From the NCBI GenBank assembly GCA_947564735.1, contig CANOEC010000014.1:30244-94243 (forward strand): 64,000 nucleotides of DNA. Reading direction: 5' to 3'. The notes under the pieces were generated by a model that was not told the DNA's origin, did no database searches, and worked only from the letters and a program-made list of their open reading frames with translations. Position numbers and translations under genes: made by a program. Below are positions 8,911 to 17,915 of the stretch, piece after piece (within the stretch, counting starts at the first letter, position 1; each line of letters starts with the position of its first letter). This DNA is from an uncultured Lachnospiraceae bacterium (lineage in GTDB: Bacteria; Bacillota; Clostridia; Lachnospirales; Lachnospiraceae).

Positions 8911-9552
8911 ATGTCTTCTCCTTTCATCGCAATTGTGGGACGCGCCAAGGACACCGTTAACTATGAAAGGGCGATGCACCGGCTGAATATCCCCTGCTTT
9001 ACCACACTTAGCATTGAACAATCAGAGCACGCCACTCATTTGCTTCTGCCCGGCGGCGGCGATATCACCCCTGCTTTTTTCGGTCAAATCAACTACGGAT
9101 CCCACAACATTGACACAGAACTGGACATCTTGCAAATACAGGCATTTTCCTCATTTATGGTGCAAAAAAAACCCGTACTCGGCATCTGCAAAGGACTTCA
9201 GATTATCAATGTGCAACTGGGCGGTACCATCCGGCAGCACATCGACACTGCTTCCACACACATGTGGAACGGCGCAGACAAACATCACTATGTCTACCAC
9301 AGCGGTACAGACCTCAGCGACTTCTTCTATCAGCTCTACGGCACCAGCACGCGCGTAAACTCCGCTCACCATCAGGCAGTTGACCGATTAGGACGCGGTC
9401 TTCTCCCCGTATGCCGCGCCGGGGACGGCACCATCGAAGGCATCCAGCATACAGTCCTTCCCATTATCGCCGTACAATGGCATCCCGAACGTATCATGGA
9501 TGAGGGCGGTGAACAGCTCCTTGCCTGTTTCACAGATATGAAAGCCATGTAA
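8911..9552 (+). CDS. Gamma-glutamyl-gamma-aminobutyrate hydrolase family (peptidase C26)
   Basis: This 213-residue class I glutamine amidotransferase-like protein has the oxyanion region LLLPGGGDITP, the nucleophile elbow GICKGLQ (Cys about residue 90) and the His-Glu pair in VQWHPER. Family members (PuuD and relatives) hydrolyse gamma-glutamyl amides, for example in putrescine breakdown. No other putrescine gene is nearby, so the substrate is open. CCGGAGG lies about 10 bases before the ATG. It is transcribed alone, divergent from the arabinose operon. Confidence 0.88.
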   Translation: MSSPFIAIVGRAKDTVNYERAMHRLNIPCFTTLSIEQSEHATHLLLPGGGDITPAFFGQINYGSHNIDTELDILQIQAFSSFMVQKKPVLGICKGLQIINVQLGGTIRQHIDTASTHMWNGADKHHYVYHSGTDLSDFFYQLYGTSTRVNSAHHQAVDRLGRGLLPVCRAGDGTIEGIQHTVLPIIAVQWHPERIMDEGGEQLLACFTDMKAM

Positions 9553-9563
9553 ATATAACACTG

Positions 9564-10727
9564 CTATTTCATGAACATCTGCTCCAACTGAACAATGCCC
9601 TGTTCAAACTTCTCCCTCTGCTGCTCATTCCTGCTCCTCATCCGTTCCTTCATATGAAGAGAAATGATTTCAAACAGAGATTTCATAATCCGGATAATTG
9701 CTTTACGTGTCTGTGGGTCAATCTCCTTGAGCGCAGCGCCAATCTTGTGTATACTCTGAAACCAGTTTGCCGTGAAATCAATCAGATTATCCGTCTCCGA
9801 CGCGAGAATCACCTGATACAATGTATCCGAAAATGTGCGCACCTGTTCCTGCGAAAGCGAAAGTATCCATTGGTTCAACGCCTCGTCCATGAACTTTCGT
9901 CCCGCATACAGCTCATTGACTATCTTGAAATGTTCCTCTTTCACCAGCCATGTGTACGGATTATGCTGTGCCAAACCAATCGTCTTACTCTCCACCACGC
10001 GGTATGTGCCATCCGAATATAAAAGCATCCCCACCAACGATGAATGCGGTATTGTCTTATGGATTCTGTCCACAATCTCGTCGTAGTATCCCCTCGCTCT
10101 TACCTCCGGTCGGAATCCCGGTCCGTCATGGTCATAAATTGCGAGAATACGGCTGCGCACCTGCGCGTCACAGTTCATACTTGCGTAAGTTGCCAGATTA
10201 CCGCCTTTGGAATGACCGCCAACATAAAACGGTCCCTCAATGTCTTCCGCCACGCGGTTTAAATAGTCCACACTCATCCGCTGTCCCGGGACCGGTTCGG
10301 AAAAGGCAAGATTCAAGTCCTCTTTCCACCCCACAATCGACTCGTCCGTTCCGCGGTACGCCACGTAACAGACGCCGTTTGGCAGGCGGAACGTCACTGC
10401 CGAAAACTGGGTCTCGTTCTCAAGGTCAATTAGGTTTACATAATTATAAATCTTCATGCCGCCAAACCGCTTGCTTTGGCTCAGTCCCAGAAACAACGCC
10501 GTATTGTCCTCCCGATAACGTTCATCCGCATACAGATGGTCATAATCCTTATGCTCCATCATTTCCTGCAGTCCTGCCATCGGTCTTTCTTCCCCTACTG
10601 ACGGTGCAAAATCATCAAACTTCAAATAAGCAAACTGGCTCAGCGCCAGACTGTCCACCTCGCTAAACGGCATCTCATCCAGTGTGTAGTCACCGTAATT
10701 TTTCAGATAATCTATGATCGTCCCCAT
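9564..10727 (-). CDS. DUF2974 (Mbeg1-like) alpha/beta hydrolase
   Basis: This 387-residue protein has a lipase-like core. VAYRGTDESIVGWKEDL is the oxyanion-loop region seen in class 3 lipases, and GGHSKGGNLA holds the nucleophile Ser in a G-x-S-x-G elbow, followed by DHDGPGF. The N-terminal DYLKNYGDYTLDEMPFSEVD is characteristic of the Mbeg1-like/DUF2974 family. It is probably a cytoplasmic esterase or lipase of unknown substrate. A degenerate tandem repeat separates it from the nucleoid-associated protein gene upstream. Confidence 0.82.
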   Translation of the reverse strand: MGTIIDYLKNYGDYTLDEMPFSEVDSLALSQFAYLKFDDFAPSVGEERPMAGLQEMMEHKDYDHLYADERYREDNTALFLGLSQSKRFGGMKIYNYVNLIDLENETQFSAVTFRLPNGVCYVAYRGTDESIVGWKEDLNLAFSEPVPGQRMSVDYLNRVAEDIEGPFYVGGHSKGGNLATYASMNCDAQVRSRILAIYDHDGPGFRPEVRARGYYDEIVDRIHKTIPHSSLVGMLLYSDGTYRVVESKTIGLAQHNPYTWLVKEEHFKIVNELYAGRKFMDEALNQWILSLSQEQVRTFSDTLYQVILASETDNLIDFTANWFQSIHKIGAALKEIDPQTRKAIIRIMKSLFEIISLHMKERMRSRNEQQREKFEQGIVQLEQMFMK

Positions 10728-10734
10728 ACCGCCA

Positions 10735-10823
10735 CCATATCCTGTTCCCTTATATTCTGTTCTTATATATTCTGTTCTTATATATCCTCTTCTTAATAAT
10801 TCTCTTCTTTGTATATTCTCTTC
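10735..10823 (-). repeat. Degenerate 15-bp tandem repeat, about six copies
   Basis: On the minus strand the stretch reads as units such as GAAGAGAATATACAAA, GAAGAGGATATATAA and GAACAGAATATATAA. There are six copies of 15-16 bases from just after the stop of the nucleoid-associated protein gene to just before the DUF2974 start. Copies differ by a few bases. There are no spacers, so it is not a CRISPR. Units contain AG-rich, Shine-Dalgarno-like sequences. Confidence 0.75.
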
Positions 10824-10825
10824 TT

Positions 10826-11851
10826 TTATATTCTGGCTTCCAGATGCTCGATATTCTTAATCAGCACCGAAATTGTTCCATCCGGATTCGTAATAAATTC
10901 CACGCTTTTCGGATTCTTATACTGTTCCATCGGTATCTTGATTTCGATTCCCGTGTCGGTATACAAATGTTGGTTCTGATATTTTCGTACCGTGTTTTCG
11001 CTCTGCGGCTGTATCTGCTCTTTCACCATATCATACTTTTCCATCTTATCCTGAAAAGCTACTTTTAATTCCGGCTGTTCATCAAATATTTTTTCCGCCA
11101 GCTCTTCCACCACAAAACCGCCCTTCTCTTCGATTTCTTCCTGAATAATGCTTTTGGCGCGCATCTGTTTCTCGAAACGTTCCGTTTCATTATATCCTTC
11201 CTTCTGTATGCTCTCCACCGCCTTACTCACGATGGCAAGCTTGGACTTATGTGACAGATGCGCACTGCATTTTAGGAAGAGAAATGAAAAGTAGTTTGTT
11301 TTTTCCCCATTCACATCGTATTTTTTCTCGATTACCCACAGGGCAAGATCGTCCAGACGGATGACCGCCGCCTCCGTCAGCCGCTGGCTCTCCGAGGGAA
11401 GAATCGACTTATGCCTGATAATCTCATTGCTGTTGCCCTCACCGTCCTCAAGCGCCATCGTCCTGTGGGTATAGAGCGATTTGTAATTCATCTTCAGAAG
11501 CGCCAGATATTCGTCCTCGCCTTCCTTGAAGCGAACCACCATCAAATCCGCCGGCGGAATGTCAATATTGCTGCTCATAATCTCATACAGCATCGCCGCA
11601 ATATCCTTGCTGACCGCTACAAATTCTTCATCCGCATAGGAATTAAGCATCTGATAGACTTCTGATTCCTCCTTATAGAATCTGCATTCCTTCGCATCAT
11701 CCCCGGAGCTTACTTTCGCGATATGCTCCTTTAAAAAATCGGCAATCTCCGAACCATATTCCAGTTCCGTATCCGACAGCACCGGCATACCAATCGTAGA
11801 ATCCAGAATGTGTACGATTACGTGTTTGATTCTGATATCTTCTTTATTCAT
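10826..11851 (-). CDS. Nucleoid-associated protein (NdpA/YejK family)
   Basis: This 341-residue protein has the opening IRIKHVIVHILDSTIGMPVL and the internal FLKCSAHLSHKSKLAIVSKA expected of the 37-kDa nucleoid-associated family. Members are abundant chromosome-associated proteins of uncertain function. No membrane segment or signal peptide is present. It follows a small unknown gene by about 58 bases on the same strand, possibly cotranscribed. The stop codon lies at the edge of a short tandem repeat. Confidence 0.88.
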   Translation of the reverse strand: MNKEDIRIKHVIVHILDSTIGMPVLSDTELEYGSEIADFLKEHIAKVSSGDDAKECRFYKEESEVYQMLNSYADEEFVAVSKDIAAMLYEIMSSNIDIPPADLMVVRFKEGEDEYLALLKMNYKSLYTHRTMALEDGEGNSNEIIRHKSILPSESQRLTEAAVIRLDDLALWVIEKKYDVNGEKTNYFSFLFLKCSAHLSHKSKLAIVSKAVESIQKEGYNETERFEKQMRAKSIIQEEIEEKGGFVVEELAEKIFDEQPELKVAFQDKMEKYDMVKEQIQPQSENTVRKYQNQHLYTDTGIEIKIPMEQYKNPKSVEFITNPDGTISVLIKNIEHLEARI

Positions 11852-11909
11852 CGCATGTTTCTCCTGTTCTTTCCCTTTTGTCTGATTCGGGCATAAGCAA
11901 TCAAACGAT

Positions 11910-12284
11910 TCAGTTATACTTTCCGGGATAGTCAGTTCCCGTCTCGGTCTGCATTAAGTTTACATAATATTCCGTGTTCTGCTCCATTTTAAGCATGGTA
12001 TCAAATGCCATCAGCAACATTTTATCCCCGTTATTCTTCATATCATCTTTGCCTCTGTCCATCTGCGCCTTAAAATGGTCCATCTGCCAGACCATAATGT
12101 CCACCACACTGTATCCTGCCACTTTATATGCACAGAGAAACTGCTGGTGCTCCAGATAATATAAATATTCCCTATATATCCCTTCCGACTGTCCAAGCAT
12201 CTGCCAGAAATTCTGCAGAAACGCTTCATCTTCTCCCGCATAATAGCACAAAGCCTTTGCCCACTCATACGCTCTTTCTTCCAT
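11910..12284 (-). CDS. Hypothetical protein, 124 residues
   Basis: This is an acidic, aromatic-rich and probably all-helical cytoplasmic protein. It has long amphipathic stretches such as VVDIMVWQMDHFKAQMDRGK and several Trp and Tyr residues. I do not recognise a family. It lies directly upstream of the nucleoid-associated protein gene on the same strand, and divergent from the AGCS symporter. The product is too coherent for a chance frame, and no better frame overlaps it. Confidence 0.7.
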   Translation of the reverse strand: MEERAYEWAKALCYYAGEDEAFLQNFWQMLGQSEGIYREYLYYLEHQQFLCAYKVAGYSVVDIMVWQMDHFKAQMDRGKDDMKNNGDKMLLMAFDTMLKMEQNTEYYVNLMQTETGTDYPGKYN

Positions 12285-12394
12285 AATAAAATACGCTCTC
12301 TTTCTCTCCCGATTTCCCTTACTTACAGTTCTTTTTGCCGCCTTCGCACTATATAATATGATATCAGTAATCTTTTCACAGAAAGCGGCATTTC

Positions 12395-13690
12395 ATGACG
12401 ATATTAGAACAACTCAATGACTTTATCTGGGGTATGCCCCTTCTCGTCCTCCTGCTCGGGACGCATATTTATTTTACCATAAAATTGCATTTTCCACAGC
12501 GCAATCTTCTCTATGCGCTGAAACTCTCTTTTGGCAAAGCAGAAAATACGGGCATGAATCTCTCGCCCTTCTCCGCACTTGCCACCACCCTTGCCGCCAC
12601 CCTTGGCACCGGTAATATCATAGGCGTTTCCACCGCCGTAGCGCTGGGCGGACCGGGGGCTGTCTTCTGGTGCTGGATTACCGGTATCCTCGGCATGGCT
12701 ACCGCCTACAGCGAATGTTACTTAAGTGTATTGTACCGCAGCCGGAGCAAAGATGGTACCTACAAAGGCGGTCCAATGTATGTTCTGAAAAATGGTTTAC
12801 ATAATAATTTCCTCGGTGGAATGTACGCATTCTGCACATTGATTGCTGCTTTCGGCGTAGGCTGCACCACACAGGCAAATTCCGTCTCTCAGGCAGCCGC
12901 GGAATCTTTCCGCCTGTCGCCCCATCTTGTCGGAATCACACTTGCATTCTTAACCGGACTGGTAATTCTGGGCGGCATGAAAAGCATCGCTAACCTGTGC
13001 GAACGCACGGTTCCCGCCATCAGCTTTGTCTATCTGTTCGGCTGCGGGCTGCTGTTAATTCTCTATCGAAGCGTTTTACCTGACGCCTGCCTGCTCATCA
13101 TAAAAGAGGCGTTCTCCTTCACCTCCATAGCCGGAGGCATTACCGGCGCCGCCTTACAACGTGCCGTGCGCTACGGCATCGCCAGAGGGCTGTTTACCAA
13201 TGAAGCCGGCATCGGCACCTCCGCCATTGCCGCCGCTGCCTCCCATGTCAACGAACCGCGCATTCAAGCGTATGTATCCATGACCGCCGTATTCTGGGAT
13301 ACCGTGGTGATGTGCCTGATTACCGGACTGGTCGTCGTCTCCAACATGCTCTATGATCCCGCCTCCGTCACCGGTGTAAAGGAGACCGGTCTGACTGCCG
13401 CCGCGTTCAACCACCTGCCCTATGTTGGCGACGCTTTTCTGACAATCTCGCTTGCCGCCTTTGCCGTCACAACCTTGATCGGCTGGTCCTATTTTGGAGA
13501 AAAAGCAACGGAATACCTTGTAGGAACAAAAGGTATTCCGCTCTATAAACTTGCTTATATCCTGATGATTTACCTCGGCGCTATCATACCCATGCATCTT
13601 GTCTGGGAAAGCACCGACCTCATCAACGCGCTCATGGTATTCCCTAATGTGCTTGCGCTGTACTGCCTAAGAGACAAAATCAAATCGTAG
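12395..13690 (+). CDS. Alanine or glycine:cation symporter (AGCS family)
   Basis: This 431-residue membrane protein has about 10-11 hydrophobic segments. The family signature GPGAVFWCWITGILGMATAY is visible, with LAATLGTGNIIGVSTAVALG before it and GLFTNEAGIGTSAIAAAA later. Members import alanine or glycine with Na+ or H+. The length is slightly shorter than many relatives (about 450-480). It stands alone between oppositely oriented genes. Confidence 0.92.
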   Translation: MTILEQLNDFIWGMPLLVLLLGTHIYFTIKLHFPQRNLLYALKLSFGKAENTGMNLSPFSALATTLAATLGTGNIIGVSTAVALGGPGAVFWCWITGILGMATAYSECYLSVLYRSRSKDGTYKGGPMYVLKNGLHNNFLGGMYAFCTLIAAFGVGCTTQANSVSQAAAESFRLSPHLVGITLAFLTGLVILGGMKSIANLCERTVPAISFVYLFGCGLLLILYRSVLPDACLLIIKEAFSFTSIAGGITGAALQRAVRYGIARGLFTNEAGIGTSAIAAAASHVNEPRIQAYVSMTAVFWDTVVMCLITGLVVVSNMLYDPASVTGVKETGLTAAAFNHLPYVGDAFLTISLAAFAVTTLIGWSYFGEKATEYLVGTKGIPLYKLAYILMIYLGAIIPMHLVWESTDLINALMVFPNVLALYCLRDKIKS

Positions 13691-13719
13691 GCTTAAGTCT
13701 GCATCTGAATCTGCGTCCG

Positions 13720-14997
13720 TTATATTTTAAAGTTCGAGGCAATCTCCTGCAAAGAACGGCTGCTCCTCTCCAGAATTGCCATCTTGCGCAGGATTTCTTC
13801 CGAGCCGACATTGGTATTCTGCATTGCCTCCGCCACATGACGGACTTCCTCCACGATCACACCGTTCAACTCTGTCACGGTATGCAGTGAAGCCAGCATT
13901 TCCTCCACCGATGCGCCCATCTGCTCCGACGAAAAGCCCAAGTCAGTTGCAATGTTCGCAAAAAATACGGCATCCTTCTGATACTGTTCAGCGGTGTCCA
14001 CCATCGCATGATAATCTTTCACGACATGATCCCGCATAAAGGTCAGAAGCTTCGTTGCGCTGTCTTTCAATTCCATAACGGAACCCACTACTTCATCGAT
14101 TACTTTCTGAATCTTATCCACCGTACTCTGGGAATTTTCCGCAAGATTTCTGACTTCATCCGCAACGACCGCAAAGCCTTTGCCTGCTTCTCCTGCCCTC
14201 GCCGCTTCAATTGCCGCATTCAATGCAATCAGATTCGTCTGGCTGGCAATACCGCCAATCTCCTGCGACAAACTCTTGATAATTTCTATCTTCTCTACAC
14301 CCTTTAAAGAGTGCTCCAGCTCATCTTCCGCACTGTGATAAATAACGCTTGCCTGTTTCTTGGACTCCACTGTGTTCTGATACAATTCTTCTGCACGGGT
14401 ATGAATCTCCTTGGAAGCCCCAGTCGACTCAGACGACTTACTGGATACGTCATCCACCTCTGCACCAATTTCGGTGCTCGCCTCACTGATGCTTTGTGTC
14501 ACATCCGCCGCTTCTCTGACCTTGTCAATCAGCCCCTCCATTATCTGATCCATCGCGTCAATATTATTGTTCAGCTCCGCCATCTCGGCATAGGTTTCCG
14601 ATACCGTTTCCGCTATATTTGATGCCTCTTCGTTTGTACCGTTGATTGTTTCTTTAATCTGCTTCTTAATGCTTCTCGTTGCATGCGTAACTTCTTCAAT
14701 TTCATCCTTGAATCCTGCCGCCACCTTGGACTTGCCGCCGGCTGCATCCTGCCCGCTGAAATTACCGGTTGCAAACTGCTTCAATTCCGCAAGCGGCACG
14801 AAAGCTTTTCTAAATATGGCTCCTACAACCAAATCAATCAACACTGTTCCAATCACACTGACAAGCAGCGACATACCGACTGCGCTTCCCACACCTGCAT
14901 TTCCGACAACAACAGCACTCACCACCGAACCTGCCAGCAAGGTGAAAAAAGCTGCCATCGAAACGGTAATCATAAGTTTACCTCTAATTGTTTTCAT
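13720..14997 (-). CDS. Methyl-accepting chemotaxis protein without an extracellular sensor
   Basis: This 425-residue protein starts with two close hydrophobic segments (about residues 8-30 and 35-58), with only a few residues between them. A linker and a long coiled-coil signalling domain follow. The kinase-contact hairpin is clear: [19 protein letters not shown] and [14 protein letters not shown]. It should dock CheA/CheW, but it lacks an outside ligand domain, so it may sense membrane or cytoplasmic signals or act within an array. The start at 14997 has GGGGAGG just upstream; the ATG 21 bases earlier has none. Confidence 0.9.
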   Translation of the reverse strand: MKTIRGKLMITVSMAAFFTLLAGSVVSAVVVGNAGVGSAVGMSLLVSVIGTVLIDLVVGAIFRKAFVPLAELKQFATGNFSGQDAAGGKSKVAAGFKDEIEEVTHATRSIKKQIKETINGTNEEASNIAETVSETYAEMAELNNNIDAMDQIMEGLIDKVREAADVTQSISEASTEIGAEVDDVSSKSSESTGASKEIHTRAEELYQNTVESKKQASVIYHSAEDELEHSLKGVEKIEIIKSLSQEIGGIASQTNLIALNAAIEAARAGEAGKGFAVVADEVRNLAENSQSTVDKIQKVIDEVVGSVMELKDSATKLLTFMRDHVVKDYHAMVDTAEQYQKDAVFFANIATDLGFSSEQMGASVEEMLASLHTVTELNGVIVEEVRHVAEAMQNTNVGSEEILRKMAILERSSRSLQEIASNFKI

Positions 14998-15044
14998 CCG
15001 TAACCTCCCCAACCTCATAAATGTAGAGCAAGAATATTAGATAT

Positions 15045-15074
15045 AGTATACCACAAACTATTCGACCTCGTCCA
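15045..15074 (-). promoter_or_regulatory. Possible promoter of the chemotaxis receptor gene
   Basis: On the minus strand TGGACG (15069-15074), 18 bases and TATACT (15045-15050) precede the receptor gene by about 48 bases. The -10 is good and the -35 is weak. Confidence 0.4.
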
Positions 15075-15161
15075 GTAGCAGTGCAGACTATCTCAAATAC
15101 GGGTAACGATTCAGCCTTTCTTGTCAGTCAGTGAAACCATTTCACAGCCTTCTTCGGATAA

Positions 15162-16514
15162 CTACATCCTGTCAGACGTTTCCTTCTCTCTTCCCCGATA
15201 ATACAGATAGAATCCGACGCATATTATCGCCGACAGCAGTGAACCGAGCGGCGCCGCCCAGCCCATCGGATAAAGTGAATCCGGAAAACATTTACTCGCA
15301 AGCCACGCTCCGGGAATACGGACAAGAAGGATTGCGGTAATATTATGTATAAATGAGATCATCGACTTCTGATCCCCGCAAAAATATCCGCTGAAACAAA
15401 AGTGAACTGCTGCGAAGACACAGTCAAAGGCATAGGCTCGCATATACTCGCATCCTGCTGCCAGTACCGCCGCATCCCTCGTAAAGATACCGACAAGCGT
15501 ATGCGGCAGAAACTGGTTATATAACGCGCACATCATCCCCCAGCCGACGGTAATGACAAGACCATAATACAATGACCGTCTTGCCCGCTGCGCCTTGTTG
15601 GCGCCCATATTCTGCGCCGTAACGGTAGAAATCGCCGACAGAAATGCCGAAGGGACAAGAAACATAAACCCGATTAATTTCTCTACAATCCCTACCGCCG
15701 CCGAAGTGATCAGTCCGCGGCTGTTGGCAATTACGGTAATCACGATGAATGCAATCTGAATCAGACCGTCCTGCATGGCAATCGGTGCGCCCACCCTTAA
15801 TATCTGTAAAATAACTTCCCGTTTTGCACGGATATCCCGTCTGGCAATGCGTATCCCCATATTTCGTCTGCACATCATAAACAGAGAAACGGCTACACTC
15901 ACCGCCTGTCCACATACGGTTCCGAGCGCAGCTCCTGCCGCTCCCATACCGCACAGACCAATAAACACAAAATCCAGCGCGATATTGACCACGCAGGCGA
16001 TTCCCACAAAATACATGGGGCGTCTGGAATCTCCCGCGCCCCGAAAAATACTGCTTATCACATTGTATGCCGTAATGAACGGAACTCCCGCAAAGCATAT
16101 GATAAGATAAATTTTTGTCTCTGATACCGCTTCCACCGGAGTTAACATAACTTTAGCAATCGCTGACGTACTGACAAGCAGAGCTCCTGTCATTACCGCC
16201 GCAAAGATTGCAAAGAAGACAATGGATGTTCCCACCGTCTCCGATACCGCTTTGTCGTCACCGGCGCCCACACTCCGCCCGATGCGCACGGTAGTCCCCA
16301 TGGCGAATCCTACAATAATTACAGTCAGCATATGCATAACCTGACTGCCGATGGATACTGCCGTGGTTGTCTCCGAACCGTTGTACAAGCCTACCACAAA
16401 TAAGTCCGCCATACCATAAAAGGTCTGCATAAAGCAGGATAACAGATATGGCATAGCAAACAACAGCAGGTTCTTTCCCACACTCCCTTGTGTCAAATCA
16501 TTCTTTTCATTCAT
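15162..16514 (-). CDS. MATE family efflux transporter
   Basis: This 450-residue membrane protein has about 12 hydrophobic segments in two homologous halves, as in the MATE branch of the MOP superfamily. The N-terminal LLLFAMPYLLSCFMQTFYGM and the ADLFVVGLYNG segment are typical. Members export drugs or metabolites using Na+ or H+. The substrate cannot be inferred; neighbouring genes are unrelated. Confidence 0.92.
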   Translation of the reverse strand: MNEKNDLTQGSVGKNLLLFAMPYLLSCFMQTFYGMADLFVVGLYNGSETTTAVSIGSQVMHMLTVIIVGFAMGTTVRIGRSVGAGDDKAVSETVGTSIVFFAIFAAVMTGALLVSTSAIAKVMLTPVEAVSETKIYLIICFAGVPFITAYNVISSIFRGAGDSRRPMYFVGIACVVNIALDFVFIGLCGMGAAGAALGTVCGQAVSVAVSLFMMCRRNMGIRIARRDIRAKREVILQILRVGAPIAMQDGLIQIAFIVITVIANSRGLITSAAVGIVEKLIGFMFLVPSAFLSAISTVTAQNMGANKAQRARRSLYYGLVITVGWGMMCALYNQFLPHTLVGIFTRDAAVLAAGCEYMRAYAFDCVFAAVHFCFSGYFCGDQKSMISFIHNITAILLVRIPGAWLASKCFPDSLYPMGWAAPLGSLLSAIICVGFYLYYRGREKETSDRM

Positions 16515-16596
16515 CTGTCTGTCATCCCTTTATTACCATATTCAAATCAATAACTATCTTCTCTCAACAGGCTCTCCCGTTCTTCTTTTAACTGTC

Positions 16597-16680
16597 CTAC
16601 TTGCCGAAATACCCTGCCACTTCCTTCAGATGCTCGATAATCGGAAGGTGCTGCAATATTATTACACCGAAATTATACAT
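16597..16680 (-). CDS. Possible 27-residue small protein
   Basis: An ATG at 16680 with GGAAGG about 10 bases upstream opens a frame of 27 codons ending in TAG: MYNFGVIILQHL, then PIIEHLKEVAGYFGK. The sequence is protein-like and amphipathic. It could be a real micropeptide, or the surviving end of a larger degraded gene. It lies just upstream of the MATE gene on the same strand. The surrounding 16515-16823 gap holds nothing else I can support. Confidence 0.3.
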   Translation of the reverse strand: MYNFGVIILQHLPIIEHLKEVAGYFGK

Positions 16681-16823
16681 GATAAGATAACCTTCCGCAA
16701 CACAAACCTCTCAATGCCCTAAGACTGCTCTAAAACACTCTAAAATACTCCGAACGGCTTCAAAATTAATATGCTTATTTTCACTCTTACATATGCACGC
16801 CGACTAAACAAGTAAAACGCCGT
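16681..16823. other. Intergenic gap, no gene seen
   Basis: This gap between the ZIP transporter gene and the possible micro-ORF contains short AT-rich runs (for example TCTAAAACACTCTAAAATAC) but no credible frame or strong hairpin. Confidence 0.4.
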
Positions 16824-17600
16824 CTACCCAAGCGCAACATCCAGTATCATCATGATTACAAAGCCCAAGGCTACACCAATTGTCCCGATATTCGTGTGTT
16901 CACCTGTCTGTGACTCCGGAATCAGTTCCTCCACCACCACATAAATCATTGCCCCTGCCGCAAAGGCTAACAGGTATGGAAGCGCCGGCACAATCCGGCT
17001 GGCAAGCAGTATGGTGGCTGTTGCCGCAATCGGCTCCACAATCCCGGATAAAGAGCCGTATACAAAAGAACGAATCCTCGACATTCCCTCTGTGCGAAGC
17101 GGCATCGAAATAATCGCTCCCTCCGGGAAATTCTGGATTGCAATTCCCACTGCCAGCGCAAACGCACCCGCCATTGTAATTCCGGCATTTCCCAGTAACG
17201 CACCCGCAAAGGTAACGCCCACAGACATTCCTTCCGGAATATTATGCAGCGTCACCGCAAGGACAAGCATAGTTGTTTTTTTTAAATTCGCCTCAATCCC
17301 CTCCGGGTGTGTACTTTCCAGATGCAGATGCGGAATGATGCTGTCCAGCACAAGCAAAAACAGCATTCCGCCTAAAAATCCCACAGTGGCAGGCATCCAC
17401 CCAGCCTTGCCCTGTTCCGCCGCCATATCGATTGCCGGAAGCAAAAGCGACCAGACGGAAGCTGCTATCATCACGCCGGACGCAAAGCCCAGAAGCATCT
17501 TCTCCAGTTTCCTATTCATTTCCCTCCTCAGGCAGAATACCATTGCGGATCCCAACGTTGTCCCTGCAAACGGAATTAATAACCCAAGCGCCAACTGCAT
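16824..17600 (-). CDS. ZIP family divalent metal transporter (GufA-like)
   Basis: This 258-residue membrane protein has about eight hydrophobic segments. The paired metal-site motifs HNIPEGMSVGV and QNFPEGAIISMPL are the hallmark of ZIP proteins; the second has Gln-Asn in place of the common His-Asn. The central loop contains HLHLESTHPEG, a His-rich segment. It probably imports Zn2+, Mn2+ or Fe2+. The gene appears monocistronic. Confidence 0.9.
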   Translation of the reverse strand: MQLALGLLIPFAGTTLGSAMVFCLRREMNRKLEKMLLGFASGVMIAASVWSLLLPAIDMAAEQGKAGWMPATVGFLGGMLFLLVLDSIIPHLHLESTHPEGIEANLKKTTMLVLAVTLHNIPEGMSVGVTFAGALLGNAGITMAGAFALAVGIAIQNFPEGAIISMPLRTEGMSRIRSFVYGSLSGIVEPIAATATILLASRIVPALPYLLAFAAGAMIYVVVEELIPESQTGEHTNIGTIGVALGFVIMMILDVALG

Positions 17601-17816
17601 ATTATCACCCTATCCTTACTTAAGTCTCACGCAGATATTTTATCCTATGCGCAATCTCATGTCACGCTACATACCGGATAGTAATCTTGGTTCAAAACCA
17701 AAACAGAAATACTTCCAGATAAAGTATACCACACCAAATCCTGTTCCATACCAGACGATGTGCAGATATGGCTTTCACAACGCCTGTGATAATTCTACGG
17801 TCCATGCCGGACGAAC
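17601..17816. other. Intergenic gap upstream of the ZIP gene
   Basis: No convincing gene is present. A TATACT hexamer about 17730 on the minus strand could be a -10 for the ZIP gene, but no matching -35 stands out. A 30-codon minus frame (MEQDLVWYTLSG...) was judged chance. Confidence 0.35.
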
Positions 17817-17856
17817 AAAAACAGCAGAGGTATCACTCCTCCGCTGTCTTGTTTTT
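17817..17856 (-). terminator. Terminator of the GH3 gene
   Basis: ACAGCAGAGG (17821-17830) pairs with CCTCCGCTGT (17838-17847) with one mismatch. T-rich sequence follows on both strands, so it can act in either direction. It lies downstream of the GH3 stop. Confidence 0.75.
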
Positions 17857-17915
17857 ATTGTCCTACGGTTTTCTCCCTGTTACAGAATAATGCCCTGCTG
17901 CTATGGGCAGACTTC

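Noticed and set aside
9950-10666. 238-residue plus-strand frame inside the DUF2974 gene
   Set aside because: It is a shadow of a well-supported gene on the other strand; its product is Pro/Arg/Ser-rich and lacks motifs.
10735-10823. CRISPR or protein-coding repeat
   Set aside because: Units of 15-16 bases are directly adjacent without spacers and follow a stop codon.
15517-16098. 193-residue minus-strand frame inside the MATE gene
   Set aside because: It overlaps the real transporter frame completely and has no membrane pattern or start signal.
17730-17830. 30-codon minus-strand frame upstream of the ZIP gene
   Set aside because: No ribosome site and no protein-like pattern; it probably covers promoter sequence.
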